From the NCBI RefSeq assembly GCF_000426365.1, contig NZ_AUFF01000008.1, forward strand, positions 30,229-94,228: a DNA stretch of 64,000 bases, given 5' to 3'. Of the stretch, positions 37,070-45,624 are shown piece after piece. Both the position numbers and the translations under genes were made by a program. Below the pieces are notes generated by a model that did no database searches, was not told where the DNA came from, and was given only the letters and a program-made list of their open reading frames with translations. Source of the DNA: Arenimonas composti TR7-09 = DSM 18010 (GTDB lineage: Bacteria > Pseudomonadota > Gammaproteobacteria > Xanthomonadales > Xanthomonadaceae). Within the stretch, counting starts at the first letter, position 1. Every line of letters begins with the position of its first letter.

Positions 37070-37632
37070 ACCGCCGCGACGCCCTGGTCTGGGGCGCCAC
37101 CGCCGTGTTCGCCCTGCTGGCCGGCGGGCTCGGCTGGTGGATCGGCCTGCGGGTGCATGCGCCGGAACGGCCGCCGCCGCCGGGCCTGGTCGTCGTCGAA
37201 CCCGGGCAGCCGCTGTCGCCGCTCACCCTGGCGGGTCTGCACGATGGCCAGCCGCGCGAGCTCGCCGGCCCCGGCCGCCCGCGGCTGCTGAACTACTGGG
37301 CGAGCTGGTGCGGCCCCTGCCGCGACGAACTCCCGGCGCTGGACGCCTTCGCCCGCAGCCAGGCACCGAACGGCGTCGAAGTGGTCGGCATCGCGCTCGA
37401 GGACGCCGCCGATGCCCGCGCCTTCGCCGCCCGCCTGGACCTCGGCTTCCTGCTGCTGCAGGAGGCCCCCGGCCCGCGTGACAGCTCGGTCCGCTTCGGC
37501 AATGCCCGCGGCCTGCTGCCCTTCAGCGTCCTGGTCGATGCCGACGGGCGGCTCGTGAAGACCCATTACGGCGCCTTCGCCGACGCGGCCGAGGTCGCCG
37601 GCTGGGCCGCCCCGGTCACTTCGAGCGATTAA
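37066..37632 (+). CDS. TlpA/DsbE-like membrane-anchored thioredoxin
   Basis: 188 aa. One N-terminal membrane anchor (about 10-30) and a periplasmic thioredoxin fold with WCGPC (Cys82 and Cys85, in [17 protein letters not shown]). The closing strand [17 protein letters not shown] with a cis-Pro region (RGLLPFSV) is typical of TlpA/ResA proteins. It overlaps dsbD by 4 bp and is probably reduced by it. Likely roles are cytochrome c maturation or periplasmic disulfide reduction; no cytochrome genes are nearby to decide. Confidence 0.9.
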   Translation: MNRRDALVWGATAVFALLAGGLGWWIGLRVHAPERPPPPGLVVVEPGQPLSPLTLAGLHDGQPRELAGPGRPRLLNYWASWCGPCRDELPALDAFARSQAPNGVEVVGIALEDAADARAFAARLDLGFLLLQEAPGPRDSSVRFGNARGLLPFSVLVDADGRLVKTHYGAFADAAEVAGWAAPVTSSD

Positions 37633-37724
37633 TTCAAACGCTTGTAAGTTCGGGGATCCTGCACCGATCTTCTGGACAGCGTGCCGGCCCTTCGCCCAGA
37701 CTGTGCGCCCTTGCGGAGGCCGGC

Positions 37725-38171
37725 GTGGCGAAGATCCTGGTATTGCATGGTCCGAACCTGAACCTGCTCGGCGAACGCGAGCCGGCGGTCTACGGGCGCA
37801 CCACCCTCGCCGAGATCGACGCCGCCCTCGCCGCCACCGCCGGTGCCGCCGGCCACCAGCTCGACAGCCTGCAGGCGAATGCCGAGCACGTCCTGGTCGA
37901 GCGCATCCAGGCCGCCCGCGCCGACGGCACCGCGCTGATCCTGATCAACCCGGCCGCCTTCACGCACACCAGCGTGGCGATCCGCGACGCCCTGGCGGCG
38001 GTGGCGCTGCCGGTGATCGAGGTCCACCTGAGCAATCCGCACAGCCGCGAACCCTTCCGCCGCCACAGCTACGTGTCCGACCTCGCGGTCGGCGTGGTCT
38101 GCGGCTTCGGCGCCGACAGCTACCGCTACGCCCTGGACGCCGCGCTGCGGCGCCTGGCGACCGCGGCCTGA
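37725..38171 (+). CDS. aroQ: 3-dehydroquinate dehydratase, type II
   Basis: 148 aa, type II dodecameric dehydroquinase of the shikimate pathway (3-dehydroquinate to 3-dehydroshikimate). [21 protein letters not shown] holds the active-site Tyr lid; [16 protein letters not shown] and [17 protein letters not shown] hold catalytic His/Arg residues. The start is GTG at 37725 with GGAG 8 nt upstream. It heads the aroQ-accB-accC order found widely in gammaproteobacteria. Confidence 0.96.
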   Translation: MAKILVLHGPNLNLLGEREPAVYGRTTLAEIDAALAATAGAAGHQLDSLQANAEHVLVERIQAARADGTALILINPAAFTHTSVAIRDALAAVALPVIEVHLSNPHSREPFRRHSYVSDLAVGVVCGFGADSYRYALDAALRRLATAA

Positions 38172-38217
38172 GCGCCGCCACCCCTTTCCCTTCACCGCCA
38201 CACTGCACGAGGCCGCC

Positions 38218-38697
38218 ATGGACCTGCGCAAGATCAAGAAACTCATCGACCTGCTCGAGGAATCGAACCTCGCCGAAATCGAGATCAAGGAGGGCGAGGA
38301 ATCGGTCCGCCTCGCGCGGGTGCCGAAGGGCGGCTATCCGGTCGCGGCGATGAGCCACGCGGCCCCGGCCGCGCCGGCGCCGACCGCGCCGGCCGCCGAA
38401 GCGCCGCGTCCGGCGACGATTTCCGCGGAGGCGGTCGGCAAGAGCACCAAGGACGTGCCGGACGGCCACGTCGTGCGCTCGCCGATGGTCGGCACCTACT
38501 ACGCGTCGCCGAGCCCGGACAAGCCGCCGTTCGTGCAGGTCGGCCAGCAGGTCAAGCAGGGCGAGACGCTGGGCATCATCGAGGCGATGAAGATGTTCAA
38601 CCCGATCGAGGCCGAGGTGTCCGGCACCGTGCGCGCGATCCTGGTCGAGAACGGCCAGCCGATCGAATTCGACGAGCCGATGTTCGTCATCAGCTGA
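38218..38697 (+). CDS. accB: Acetyl-CoA carboxylase biotin carboxyl carrier protein
   Basis: 159 aa. N-terminal helical region ([20 protein letters not shown]), an Ala/Pro-rich linker (about 45-70) and a C-terminal biotinyl domain with the EAMKM motif, biotin on Lys125. It carries CO2 between AccC and the carboxyltransferase in the first step of fatty acid synthesis. It is 11 bp upstream of accC, the usual accBC operon. Confidence 0.98.
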   Translation: MDLRKIKKLIDLLEESNLAEIEIKEGEESVRLARVPKGGYPVAAMSHAAPAAPAPTAPAAEAPRPATISAEAVGKSTKDVPDGHVVRSPMVGTYYASPSPDKPPFVQVGQQVKQGETLGIIEAMKMFNPIEAEVSGTVRAILVENGQPIEFDEPMFVIS

Positions 38698-38708
38698 AGG
38701 ACGCCGTC

Positions 38709-40076
38709 ATGCTCGAGAAGATCGTCATCGCCAACCGCGGCGAGATCGCGCTCCGGATCCTGCGCGCCTGCCACGCGCTCGGCATCAAGACGGTCGCGGT
38801 GCACTCGACCGTCGACCGCAACCTCAAGCACGTGGCGATGGCCGACGAGTCGGTCTGCATCGGCCCGGCGCCGTCGTCCGAGAGCTACCTCAACATCCCG
38901 GCGATCATCGCCGCGGCCGAGGTCACCGACGCCCAGGGCATCCACCCGGGCTACGGCTTCCTCAGCGAGAACGCCGATTTCGCCGAGCGCGTCGAGAAGT
39001 CCGGCTTCGTCTTCATCGGCCCGACCGCGAACGTGATCCGGATGATGGGCGACAAGGTCGAGGCGATCCGCGCGATGAAGGACGCCGGCGTGCCCTGCGT
39101 GCCCGGCTCGAACGGCCCGCTCCCGGACGACGACCTGGAATGCATCAGCCACGGCCGCGAGATCGGCTACCCGGTGATCATCAAGGCCGCGGGCGGCGGC
39201 GGCGGCCGCGGCATGCGTGTCGTGCGCACCGAGGCGGCACTGCTGTCGGCGATCGCGCAGACGCGGCAGGAGGCGAAGGCCGCGTTCGCCAACGACATGG
39301 TCTACATGGAGAAGTTCCTGGAGAACCCGCGGCACGTGGAGATCCAGGTGCTGTCCGACGGCCAGGGCAATGCGGTCCACCTCGGCGAGCGCGACTGCTC
39401 GATGCAGCGCCGTCACCAGAAGGTCGTCGAGGAAGCGCCGGCACCGGGCATCACCCCGGAGCAGCGTGCCGAGATCGGCCGCGTCTGCACCGAGGCCTGC
39501 ATCCGCATCGGCTACCGCGGCGCCGGCACCTTCGAGTTCCTGTACGAGGACGGCCGCTTCTACTTCATCGAGATGAACACCCGCATCCAGGTCGAGCACC
39601 CGGTGACGGAAATGATCACCGGCGTCGACCTGGTGAAGGAGCAGCTGCTGATCGCCAGCGGCCGCCCGCTGTCGATCCGGCAGGAGGACGTGACCATCAC
39701 CGGCCACGCCATCGAGTGCCGCATCAATGCCGAGGACCCGGAGACCTTCCTGCCCTCGCCGGGCCTGGTGAAGCATTTCCACGCGCCCGGCGGCCCCGGC
39801 GTGCGCGTCGATTCGCACATCTACGAAGGCTACAAGGTGCCGCCGAACTACGATTCGATGATCGGCAAGCTGATCGTGCACGGCGCGACCCGCGCGCAGG
39901 CGATCGCGCGCATGCGCGTGGCGCTCAGCGAGATGGTCGTCGACGGCATCAAGACCAATGTGCCGCTGCAGCAGCGCATCATGTCCGACGTCGGCTTCCA
40001 GCAGGGCGGGACCAACATCCACTACCTGGAGAAGCGGTTGCAGGAGCGCAAGGAAAAGGCGATCGGGCTGGCCTGA
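38709..40076 (+). CDS. accC: Acetyl-CoA carboxylase biotin carboxylase subunit
   Basis: 455 aa ATP-grasp enzyme that carboxylates biotin on AccB with bicarbonate and ATP. It opens [20 protein letters not shown], has the glycine-rich loop [14 protein letters not shown] and the active-site [20 protein letters not shown]. Length and all motifs are standard. AAGGA precedes the ATG. It is followed after 4 bp by prmA, so the operon probably continues. Confidence 0.98.
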   Translation: MLEKIVIANRGEIALRILRACHALGIKTVAVHSTVDRNLKHVAMADESVCIGPAPSSESYLNIPAIIAAAEVTDAQGIHPGYGFLSENADFAERVEKSGFVFIGPTANVIRMMGDKVEAIRAMKDAGVPCVPGSNGPLPDDDLECISHGREIGYPVIIKAAGGGGGRGMRVVRTEAALLSAIAQTRQEAKAAFANDMVYMEKFLENPRHVEIQVLSDGQGNAVHLGERDCSMQRRHQKVVEEAPAPGITPEQRAEIGRVCTEACIRIGYRGAGTFEFLYEDGRFYFIEMNTRIQVEHPVTEMITGVDLVKEQLLIASGRPLSIRQEDVTITGHAIECRINAEDPETFLPSPGLVKHFHAPGGPGVRVDSHIYEGYKVPPNYDSMIGKLIVHGATRAQAIARMRVALSEMVVDGIKTNVPLQQRIMSDVGFQQGGTNIHYLEKRLQERKEKAIGLA

Positions 40077-40080
40077 TCAC

Positions 40081-40983
40081 ATGCCCTTCCTCGAACTCTC
40101 CCTCCGCGTCCGCGCCGAAGACGAACACCGCGCCGAGAACGCGCTGATGGACCTCGGCGCGCTGTCGGTGACCCTGCTCGACGCCGACGCGGCGACGCCG
40201 AACGAACGCGCGGTGCTCGAGCCCGGCGTCGGCGAGACGCCGCTGTGGCCGGAAGTGACCCTGCTGGCGCTGTTCCCCGACGACACCGTGCCGGAACTGG
40301 TGCTGCACGCGCTGGAATCCTTCGACGACGCGATCGACCTGTCGCAGGCCGACTTCCGCGAGGTCGCCGACCAGGACTGGGAACGTGCGTGGATGGACCA
40401 GTACGTGCCGCTGCAGTTCGGGCGCCGCACCTGGATCGTGCCCTGGAACATGGATCCGCCGGCCGAAGCGCGCGATGGTGTGATCGTTCGCCTCGATCCC
40501 GGCCTGGCCTTCGGCAGCGGCACCCATCCGACCACCGCGCTCTGCCTGCAGTGGCTGGATTCGCTGGTGCTGCGCGGCAAGGACGTGCTGGATTTCGGTT
40601 GCGGCAGCGGCATCCTCGCACTCGCCGCGCTGAAGCTCGGCGCGCGCAGCGCGGTCGGCGTCGACAATGATCCGCAAGCACTGGCGGCGACCTTCGACAA
40701 TGCCGAACGCAACGGCGTCGGCGACGGCCTGCGCGTCTACGCGCCCGAGGAAGAGCCCGAAGCCAGCTACCCGGTCGTCGTCGCCAACATCCTCGCGGTC
40801 GCGCTCGACGCGCTGGCGGAAAAGCTCGCGAGCCGGGTCGCGCCCGGCGGCGTGATCGCGCTGTCCGGCATCCTCGTCGGCCAGGAGGGCGCGCTGCTCG
40901 AGCGCTATTCGCCCTGGTTCGAAGACCTGCAGGTCGCCACCGAAGGCGACTGGGTGCGCATCACCGGCGTCCGGCGCCCGTAG
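40081..40983 (+). CDS. prmA: Ribosomal protein L11 methyltransferase
   Basis: 300 aa. N-terminal substrate domain (about 1-60) and a SAM methyltransferase domain with [36 protein letters not shown] and VVANILA. PrmA trimethylates ribosomal protein L11. The TAG stop is the second to fourth base of an inverted REP copy that starts at 40980, so the end of the gene is shared with the repeat. It follows accC by 4 bp. Confidence 0.96.
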   Translation: MPFLELSLRVRAEDEHRAENALMDLGALSVTLLDADAATPNERAVLEPGVGETPLWPEVTLLALFPDDTVPELVLHALESFDDAIDLSQADFREVADQDWERAWMDQYVPLQFGRRTWIVPWNMDPPAEARDGVIVRLDPGLAFGSGTHPTTALCLQWLDSLVLRGKDVLDFGCGSGILALAALKLGARSAVGVDNDPQALAATFDNAERNGVGDGLRVYAPEEEPEASYPVVVANILAVALDALAEKLASRVAPGGVIALSGILVGQEGALLERYSPWFEDLQVATEGDWVRITGVRRP

Positions 40984-41073
40984 GAGCGGCTTCAGCCGCG
41001 ATCACCCATCCCTGCCTGTTCGAGAAGACCGCAGATTCCTGCAGGTTCGGATCGCGGCTGAAGCCGCTCCTAC
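40980..41073. repeat. Inverted REP pair between prmA and DUF3426 gene
   Basis: Two 24-bp REPs in opposite orientation (40980-41003 and 41050-41073) with a 46-bp spacer. The core in the right copy is CGGCTGAAGCCGCTCCTAC and the left copy is its complement. The pair can form one large hairpin. The left copy supplies the prmA stop codon; the right copy ends 14 bp before a -10 hexamer. Confidence 0.92.
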
Positions 41074-41087
41074 GGGGCGCGGCGATC

Positions 41088-41093
41088 TAGAAT
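41088..41093 (+). promoter_or_regulatory. -10 element TAGAAT, leaderless start of DUF3426 gene
   Basis: TAGAAT ends exactly 6 nt before the ATG at 41100, with no Shine-Dalgarno, so a leaderless transcript is expected. The REP core lies where the -35 region should be. Confidence 0.55.
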
Positions 41094-41099
41094 CCCCCG

Positions 41100-41615
41100 A
41101 TGCCCCGCCCCGCCTTCTCTACCCCCGCGCCCGTCCCGAAGTCCGACCAGCCCCGCCACTGGCCCTGGGTCGTCGCCGCCGTGGCGCTGACGATCGCGCT
41201 GGTGCTGCAGCTGATGCTCGCCGACCGCGCGCGGCTGGCGATGGACGCCGGCTGGCGGCCGCGGCTGCAGGTGCTGTGCGACGTGCTCGGCTGCGACCTG
41301 CCGGCGTGGCGCGAGCCCTCGGCATTCCGCGTCACCGCGCGCGAGGTGCGTCCGCATCCGGTGGCGCCCGGCGTGCTGCTGGTGACGCTGAGTTTCCGCA
41401 ACGACGCGCGCTGGCCGCAGCCCTGGCCGGTGATGGAAATCGCGCTGACCGATCTCGACGACGAGGCCCTCGGCCTGCGTCGCTTCAGCCCCAGCGAATA
41501 CCTCGGGGCGCCGCCGGAAACCGCACTGATCGCCCCCGGCCAGTCGGCCAGCGCGACGCTGGAGATCCTCGATCCCGGCAAGCGCGCGGTCGCGTTCACC
41601 TTCGAATTCCACTGA
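41100..41615 (+). CDS. DUF3426 membrane protein lacking the usual zinc ribbon
   Basis: 171 aa. One membrane helix (about 22-42) and a C-terminal DUF3426 domain (WRPRLQVLCDVLGCDLPAW, VTLSFRNDARWPQPWPVMEI, YLGAPPETALIAPGQSAS). As I recall, family members in this position between prmA and fis usually begin with an MJ0042-type zinc ribbon; none is present here and only REP DNA lies upstream. The start is therefore downstream of the missing part and has its own putative promoter. Function unknown. Confidence 0.8.
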   Translation: MPRPAFSTPAPVPKSDQPRHWPWVVAAVALTIALVLQLMLADRARLAMDAGWRPRLQVLCDVLGCDLPAWREPSAFRVTAREVRPHPVAPGVLLVTLSFRNDARWPQPWPVMEIALTDLDDEALGLRRFSPSEYLGAPPETALIAPGQSASATLEILDPGKRAVAFTFEFH

Positions 41616-41672
41616 AGGCATCGCGCGCTGCGCAGCCCGACAGTCACGGTCGCCTCGCCAGCAGGATTGACG

Positions 41673-41703
41673 TAGACTGCCTGCCCCCCGCGATCCGGGG
41701 GGC
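41673..41703 (+). promoter_or_regulatory. fis promoter -10 and 5'-terminal hairpin
   Basis: TAGACT (41673-41678) is a plausible -10. An 8-bp perfect stem, GCCCCCCG (41683-41690) with CGGGGGGC (41696-41703) and a 5-nt loop, begins where the transcript would start. No U-tract follows, so it is not a terminator for the upstream gene. A 5'-terminal stem of this kind can protect mRNA. Confidence 0.5.
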
Positions 41704-41742
41704 GTCCGTCGGATGCGGACGAGGAGCCTCCGGAGTCACGCA

Positions 41743-42018
41743 TTGAACCCGCCGCACGCCGCCCGCACGGACACCGCCACCCCCGCCGCCGGCCACACCC
41801 CGCTGCGCGACCACGTCGCCCGTTCGGTGCGGCGCTACCTGCAGGACATGAACGGCTGCGAGATCGACGACCTGTACGAGGTCGTGCTGCGCGAGATCGA
41901 GGCGCCGCTGTTCGCGGAAGTGATGCGCCACTGCGACGGCAACCAGAGCCGCGCCGCCACCTGCCTCGGCATCAACCGCGCCACCCTGCGCAAGAAGCTC
42001 AAGCTCTACGGGCTCTGA
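41743..42018 (+). CDS. fis: DNA-binding protein Fis
   Basis: 91 aa nucleoid-associated regulator. The C-terminal HTH ([20 protein letters not shown]) and the dimer helices ([18 protein letters not shown]) match xanthomonad Fis. The start is taken as TTG at 41743, with CGGAG 7 nt upstream, which gives the expected length; an ATG at 41713 would add 10 residues and lacks a Shine-Dalgarno. Fis controls rRNA/tRNA promoters and chromosome topology in growing cells. It sits before purH, a conserved order. Confidence 0.93.
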   Translation: MNPPHAARTDTATPAAGHTPLRDHVARSVRRYLQDMNGCEIDDLYEVVLREIEAPLFAEVMRHCDGNQSRAATCLGINRATLRKKLKLYGL

Positions 42019-42042
42019 GTCCGTCCCCGGTTTCGCCGCCGG

Positions 42043-42048
42043 TATAAT
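42043..42048 (+). promoter_or_regulatory. -10 element TATAAT upstream of purH
   Basis: A consensus TATAAT in the 56-bp fis-purH gap, 26 bp before the purH ATG. No good -35 is visible. It suggests that purH-purD can be transcribed independently of fis. Confidence 0.55.
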
Positions 42049-42074
42049 CGCGGCCCTTCCGCAAGGGCTTCCCG

Positions 42075-43643
42075 ATGACCGCCGACCGCCAGCCCGTCCG
42101 CCGGGCACTGCTTTCCGTGTCCGACAAGTCCGGCCTCGCCGACCTGGCGCAGGCGCTGCACGCGCGCGGCGTCGAACTGCTGTCCACCGGCGGCAGCGCG
42201 AAGGCCCTGCGCGAGGCCGGCGTCCCGGTCACCGACGTCAGCGCGGTCACCGGCTTCCCGGAAATCATGGACGGCCGGGTCAAGACCCTGCACCCGAAGA
42301 TCCACGGCGGCCTGCTCGGCCGCGAGGGGCTCGACGACGCGGTGATGGCCGAGCACGGCATCGCCCCGATCGACCTGCTGGTGGTGAACCTGTATCCGTT
42401 CGCGCAGACGGTCGCGAAGCCCGGCTGCAGCTACGACGACGCGATCGAGAACATCGACATCGGCGGCCCGGCGATGCTGCGCGCGGCGGCGAAGAACCAT
42501 GCCCGCACCACCGTCGTCGTCGATCCGGCCGACTATCCGGCGCTGGTCGCGGCCCTGGGCGCCGGCGGCACCGACGCGGCGATGCGCCGCGCCTTCGCCG
42601 CCAAGGCCTACGCGCACACCGCCGCCTACGATGGCCAGATCGCCTCGTGGCTGTCGCCGCGCGCCGCCGATCCGGACGCGCCGGACGCCTGGCCGAAGAC
42701 CTTCCACGCCTCGCTGCAGATGGCGAGCGCGCTGCGCTACGGCGAGAACCCGCACCAGCGCGGTGCGCTCTACGTCGAGGCGAACGCGCCGCAGGGCATC
42801 GTCGCCACCGCGCGCTTCCTGCAGGGCAAGGAGCTCAGTTACAACAACCTGGCCGACGCCGATGCCGCGCTCGAATGCGTCAAGGCCTTCGACGCCCCGG
42901 CCTGCGTGATCGTCAAGCACGCCAATCCCTGCGGTGTCGCGGTCGGCGATGACCTGATGACCGCCTACGACCGCGCGTTCGCGGTCGATCCGACCTCGGC
43001 CTTCGGCGGCATCATCGCCTTCAACCGCGAGCTCGACGCCGATACCGCCGCCGAGATCCTGAAGCGCCAGTTCGTCGAAGTGGTGATCGCACCGGCGATC
43101 GCCGCCGACGCACTGCCGCATTTCGCGAAGAAGGCGAACGTGCGCGTGCTCGCCTGCGGCGAACTGCGCCCCCACGCCGGCCTCGAGTACAAACGCATCG
43201 CCGGTGGCCTGCTGGTGCAGGACGCCGACACCGACGCCCTCGGCGCCGCCGACCTGAAGATCGTCTCGAAGCTCGCGCCGACCGACGCGCAGCTGCGCGA
43301 CCTGCTGTTCGCGTGGAAGGTGGCGATGTACGTGAAGTCGAACGCGATCGTCTACGCGAAGGACCTGCAGACGGTCGGCATCGGCGCCGGCCAGATGAGC
43401 CGCGTCGTCAGCGCGAAGATCGCCGGCCTGAAGGCCGAAGACGCCGGCCTGGTCGTGCCGGGCTCGGTGATGGCCAGCGACGCCTTCTTCCCGTTCCGCG
43501 ACGGCATCGACGCGGCCGCGGCCGCCGGCATCGCCGCGGTGATCCAGCCCGGTGGCTCGATGCGCGACGCCGAGGTGATCGCCGCCGCCGACGAACACGG
43601 CATGGCGATGGTGTTCACCGGCCGCCGCCACTTCCGCCACTGA
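42075..43643 (+). CDS. purH: Bifunctional AICAR transformylase/IMP cyclohydrolase
   Basis: 522 aa, the standard length. The N-terminal MGS-like IMP cyclohydrolase domain ([33 protein letters not shown]) is followed by the AICAR transformylase domain ([35 protein letters not shown]). It performs the last two steps of IMP synthesis. AAGG upstream supports ATG 42075. It is grouped with purD downstream across one small unknown gene. Confidence 0.97.
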   Translation: MTADRQPVRRALLSVSDKSGLADLAQALHARGVELLSTGGSAKALREAGVPVTDVSAVTGFPEIMDGRVKTLHPKIHGGLLGREGLDDAVMAEHGIAPIDLLVVNLYPFAQTVAKPGCSYDDAIENIDIGGPAMLRAAAKNHARTTVVVDPADYPALVAALGAGGTDAAMRRAFAAKAYAHTAAYDGQIASWLSPRAADPDAPDAWPKTFHASLQMASALRYGENPHQRGALYVEANAPQGIVATARFLQGKELSYNNLADADAALECVKAFDAPACVIVKHANPCGVAVGDDLMTAYDRAFAVDPTSAFGGIIAFNRELDADTAAEILKRQFVEVVIAPAIAADALPHFAKKANVRVLACGELRPHAGLEYKRIAGGLLVQDADTDALGAADLKIVSKLAPTDAQLRDLLFAWKVAMYVKSNAIVYAKDLQTVGIGAGQMSRVVSAKIAGLKAEDAGLVVPGSVMASDAFFPFRDGIDAAAAAGIAAVIQPGGSMRDAEVIAAADEHGMAMVFTGRRHFRH

Positions 43644-43668
43644 GGCGAACATCCGGAGGGAGTCGGGC

Positions 43669-44169
43669 ATGGCCAGGCCGCGGAACACGAAAGACACGCC
43701 CCGCCCCGCCGGCGGCCAGCTGCAGTGGACGCTCGGCCTGGTCGCGGCGGCGGTGCTGATCGCCTGGGGCCTGATCGCGATGCAGCAGCGCAGCGGTGCC
43801 ACGAAGGCGGCGGACGCCACCACGGCGGCGGTCGCCGAGGTCGTCGCCGAGATGCGCCGCGGCCTGCCGCAGCCGTTCGCGCCGGGGCTGGTGACCGAAT
43901 CGATCGAGATCGAGGGCAACCGGCTGATCGTGCGCATCCGCAGCGAGCGCCGGCGGGCCGAGCGTGCGCACCAGGACCGCGCGTCGCTGATGCGCGTCGC
44001 CGAGGCGGAACAGGCGCAACTGCTGCAGCTTTGCCAGGACCCCGGTGTCGCGCGTGTGCTGGCGCACGGCGTCACCCTGGTCCGCCGCTTCGTCGACGCC
44101 GACGGCGGCCTGTTCTTCGATGTCTCCATCACCGCGGCGGAATGCGCGCCGACCGCACGTACCGGATGA
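43669..44169 (+). CDS. Small membrane-anchored protein of unknown function between purH and purD
   Basis: 166 aa. A basic N-terminus ([13 protein letters not shown]) and one membrane helix (about 19-41) suggest an inner-membrane protein with a periplasmic domain. That domain has a long basic helix ([20 protein letters not shown]) and conserved-looking cysteines ([20 protein letters not shown]). GGAGGGAG precedes the ATG. It lies 25 bp after purH and 4 bp before purD, so it is co-transcribed with purine genes, but I recognise no family and infer no purine role. Confidence 0.75.
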   Translation: MARPRNTKDTPRPAGGQLQWTLGLVAAAVLIAWGLIAMQQRSGATKAADATTAAVAEVVAEMRRGLPQPFAPGLVTESIEIEGNRLIVRIRSERRRAERAHQDRASLMRVAEAEQAQLLQLCQDPGVARVLAHGVTLVRRFVDADGGLFFDVSITAAECAPTARTG

Positions 44170-44173
44170 ACCC

Positions 44174-45457
44174 ATGAAGATCCTCGTCATCGGCAACGGC
44201 GGCCGCGAACACGCGCTGGCCTGGAAGCTCGCGCAGTCGCCGCGGGTCGGCGAAGTGCTGGTCGCGCCGGGCAATGCCGGCACGGCGACCGAGGCGAAAT
44301 GCCGCAACGTCGACATCGCCGCCACCGACATCGCCGGGCTGCTGCGGCTGGTCGCCGACGAGGGCGTCGCGCTGACCGTGGTCGGGCCGGAAGCGCCGCT
44401 GGTCGCCGGTGTCGTCGACGCCTTCCGCGCCGAAGGCCGGCGCATCTTCGGGCCGACCGCGGCCGCCGCCCGGCTCGAGGGCAGCAAGGCCTACGCGAAG
44501 GACTTCCTCGCCCGCCACCGCATTCCGACCGCCTACTACGGCGTGTTCGAGGACGCCGCGCTGGCGATCCAGCACGTGCGCGACCACGGCGCGCCGATCG
44601 TGATCAAGGCCGACGGCCTGGCCGCCGGCAAGGGCGTGGTCGTGGCGATGACGGTGCACGAGGCCGAGGCGGCGATCGTCGACATGCTCGAGGGCAATGC
44701 CTTCGGCGATGCCGGTGCCCGCGTGGTGATCGAGGAATTCCTCGACGGCGAGGAGGCCAGCTTCATCTCGATGGTCGACGGCACGCAGGCGCTGCCGATG
44801 GCGACCAGCCAGGACCACAAGCGCGTCGGCGACGGCGACACCGGTCCGAACACCGGCGGCATGGGCGCGTATTCGCCGGCGCCGGTGGTCACGCCCGAGG
44901 TGCATGCGCGGGTGATGCGCGAGATCGTCGAGCCGACCGTGCGCGGCATGATCGCCGACGGCGTGCCCTTCACCGGCTTCCTCTACGCCGGCCTGATGAT
45001 CGACCGCAGCGGCGCGCCGAAGGTGATCGAGTTCAACGTGCGCTTCGGCGACCCGGAAACGCAGCCGGTGATGCTGCGCCTGCGCAGCGACCTGGTCGAA
45101 CTGGTCGAAGCGGCGATCGACGGGCGCCTGCACGAGGTGAGCGCCGACTGGGACCCGCGGCCGAGCCTCGGCGTCGTGATCGCCGCCGACAACTATCCGG
45201 GCAAGCCGCGCACCGGCGACGTGATCGCCGGCCTCGGTGCCGATGCCGGCCCGGACGCGAAGCTGTTCCATGCCGGCACCGCGCTGCGCAACGGCCAGGT
45301 CGTGACCACCGGCGGCCGCGTGCTTTGCGCCTGTGCCCTCGGCGACGACATCGCCGAGGCCCAGCGCCGCGCTTACGCGGTCGCGGCGCAGGTCGACTTC
45401 GAGGGCGCGTTCTGCCGCAGCGACATCGGCTGGCGCGCCCTCGACCGCACCCCGTAG
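44174..45457 (+). CDS. purD: Phosphoribosylamine–glycine ligase
   Basis: 427 aa ATP-grasp enzyme (GARS) for the second step of purine synthesis. It opens MKILVIGNGGREHALAWKLA, has GPEAPLVAGVVDAF, VIKADGLAAGKGVVVAM and EFNVRFGDPETQPVMLRLRS. Length is standard. Its TAG stop lies inside a REP (45454-45477), just as at prmA. Confidence 0.97.
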   Translation: MKILVIGNGGREHALAWKLAQSPRVGEVLVAPGNAGTATEAKCRNVDIAATDIAGLLRLVADEGVALTVVGPEAPLVAGVVDAFRAEGRRIFGPTAAAARLEGSKAYAKDFLARHRIPTAYYGVFEDAALAIQHVRDHGAPIVIKADGLAAGKGVVVAMTVHEAEAAIVDMLEGNAFGDAGARVVIEEFLDGEEASFISMVDGTQALPMATSQDHKRVGDGDTGPNTGGMGAYSPAPVVTPEVHARVMREIVEPTVRGMIADGVPFTGFLYAGLMIDRSGAPKVIEFNVRFGDPETQPVMLRLRSDLVELVEAAIDGRLHEVSADWDPRPSLGVVIAADNYPGKPRTGDVIAGLGADAGPDAKLFHAGTALRNGQVVTTGGRVLCACALGDDIAEAQRRAYAVAAQVDFEGAFCRSDIGWRALDRTP

Positions 45458-45477
45458 GAGCGGCTTCAGCCGCGATC
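45454..45477. repeat. REP element overlapping the purD stop codon
   Basis: Single inverted copy of the 24-bp REP (complement of core CGGCTGAAGCCGCTCCTAC). Its second to fourth bases are the TAG stop of purD. Confidence 0.9.
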
Positions 45478-45580
45478 ACTCACCTCCCTTCTCGCGCCCC
45501 CCCCGAGCCCGACACCAGTTCCTGCACCGGCGGTATCAACCGACGATCCCCCCGCCCCAGGCACTGCCCGTCCGCCCAGC

Positions 45581-45608
45581 GGAAAAAGTACTCTGACCCC
45601 AGTTTTCC
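45581..45608. repeat. GGGGTCAGAGTAC repeat copy (half-element) before the LplT-PlsC gene
   Basis: Reads GTACTCTGACCCCAGTTTTCC after a GGAAAAA run, matching the right half of the palindrome at 3859-3901 plus its tail. The other half is missing. It ends 16 bp before the next ATG and therefore lies in that gene's leader or promoter. Confidence 0.8.
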
Positions 45609-45624
45609 GACGGAACGCCGCCGC

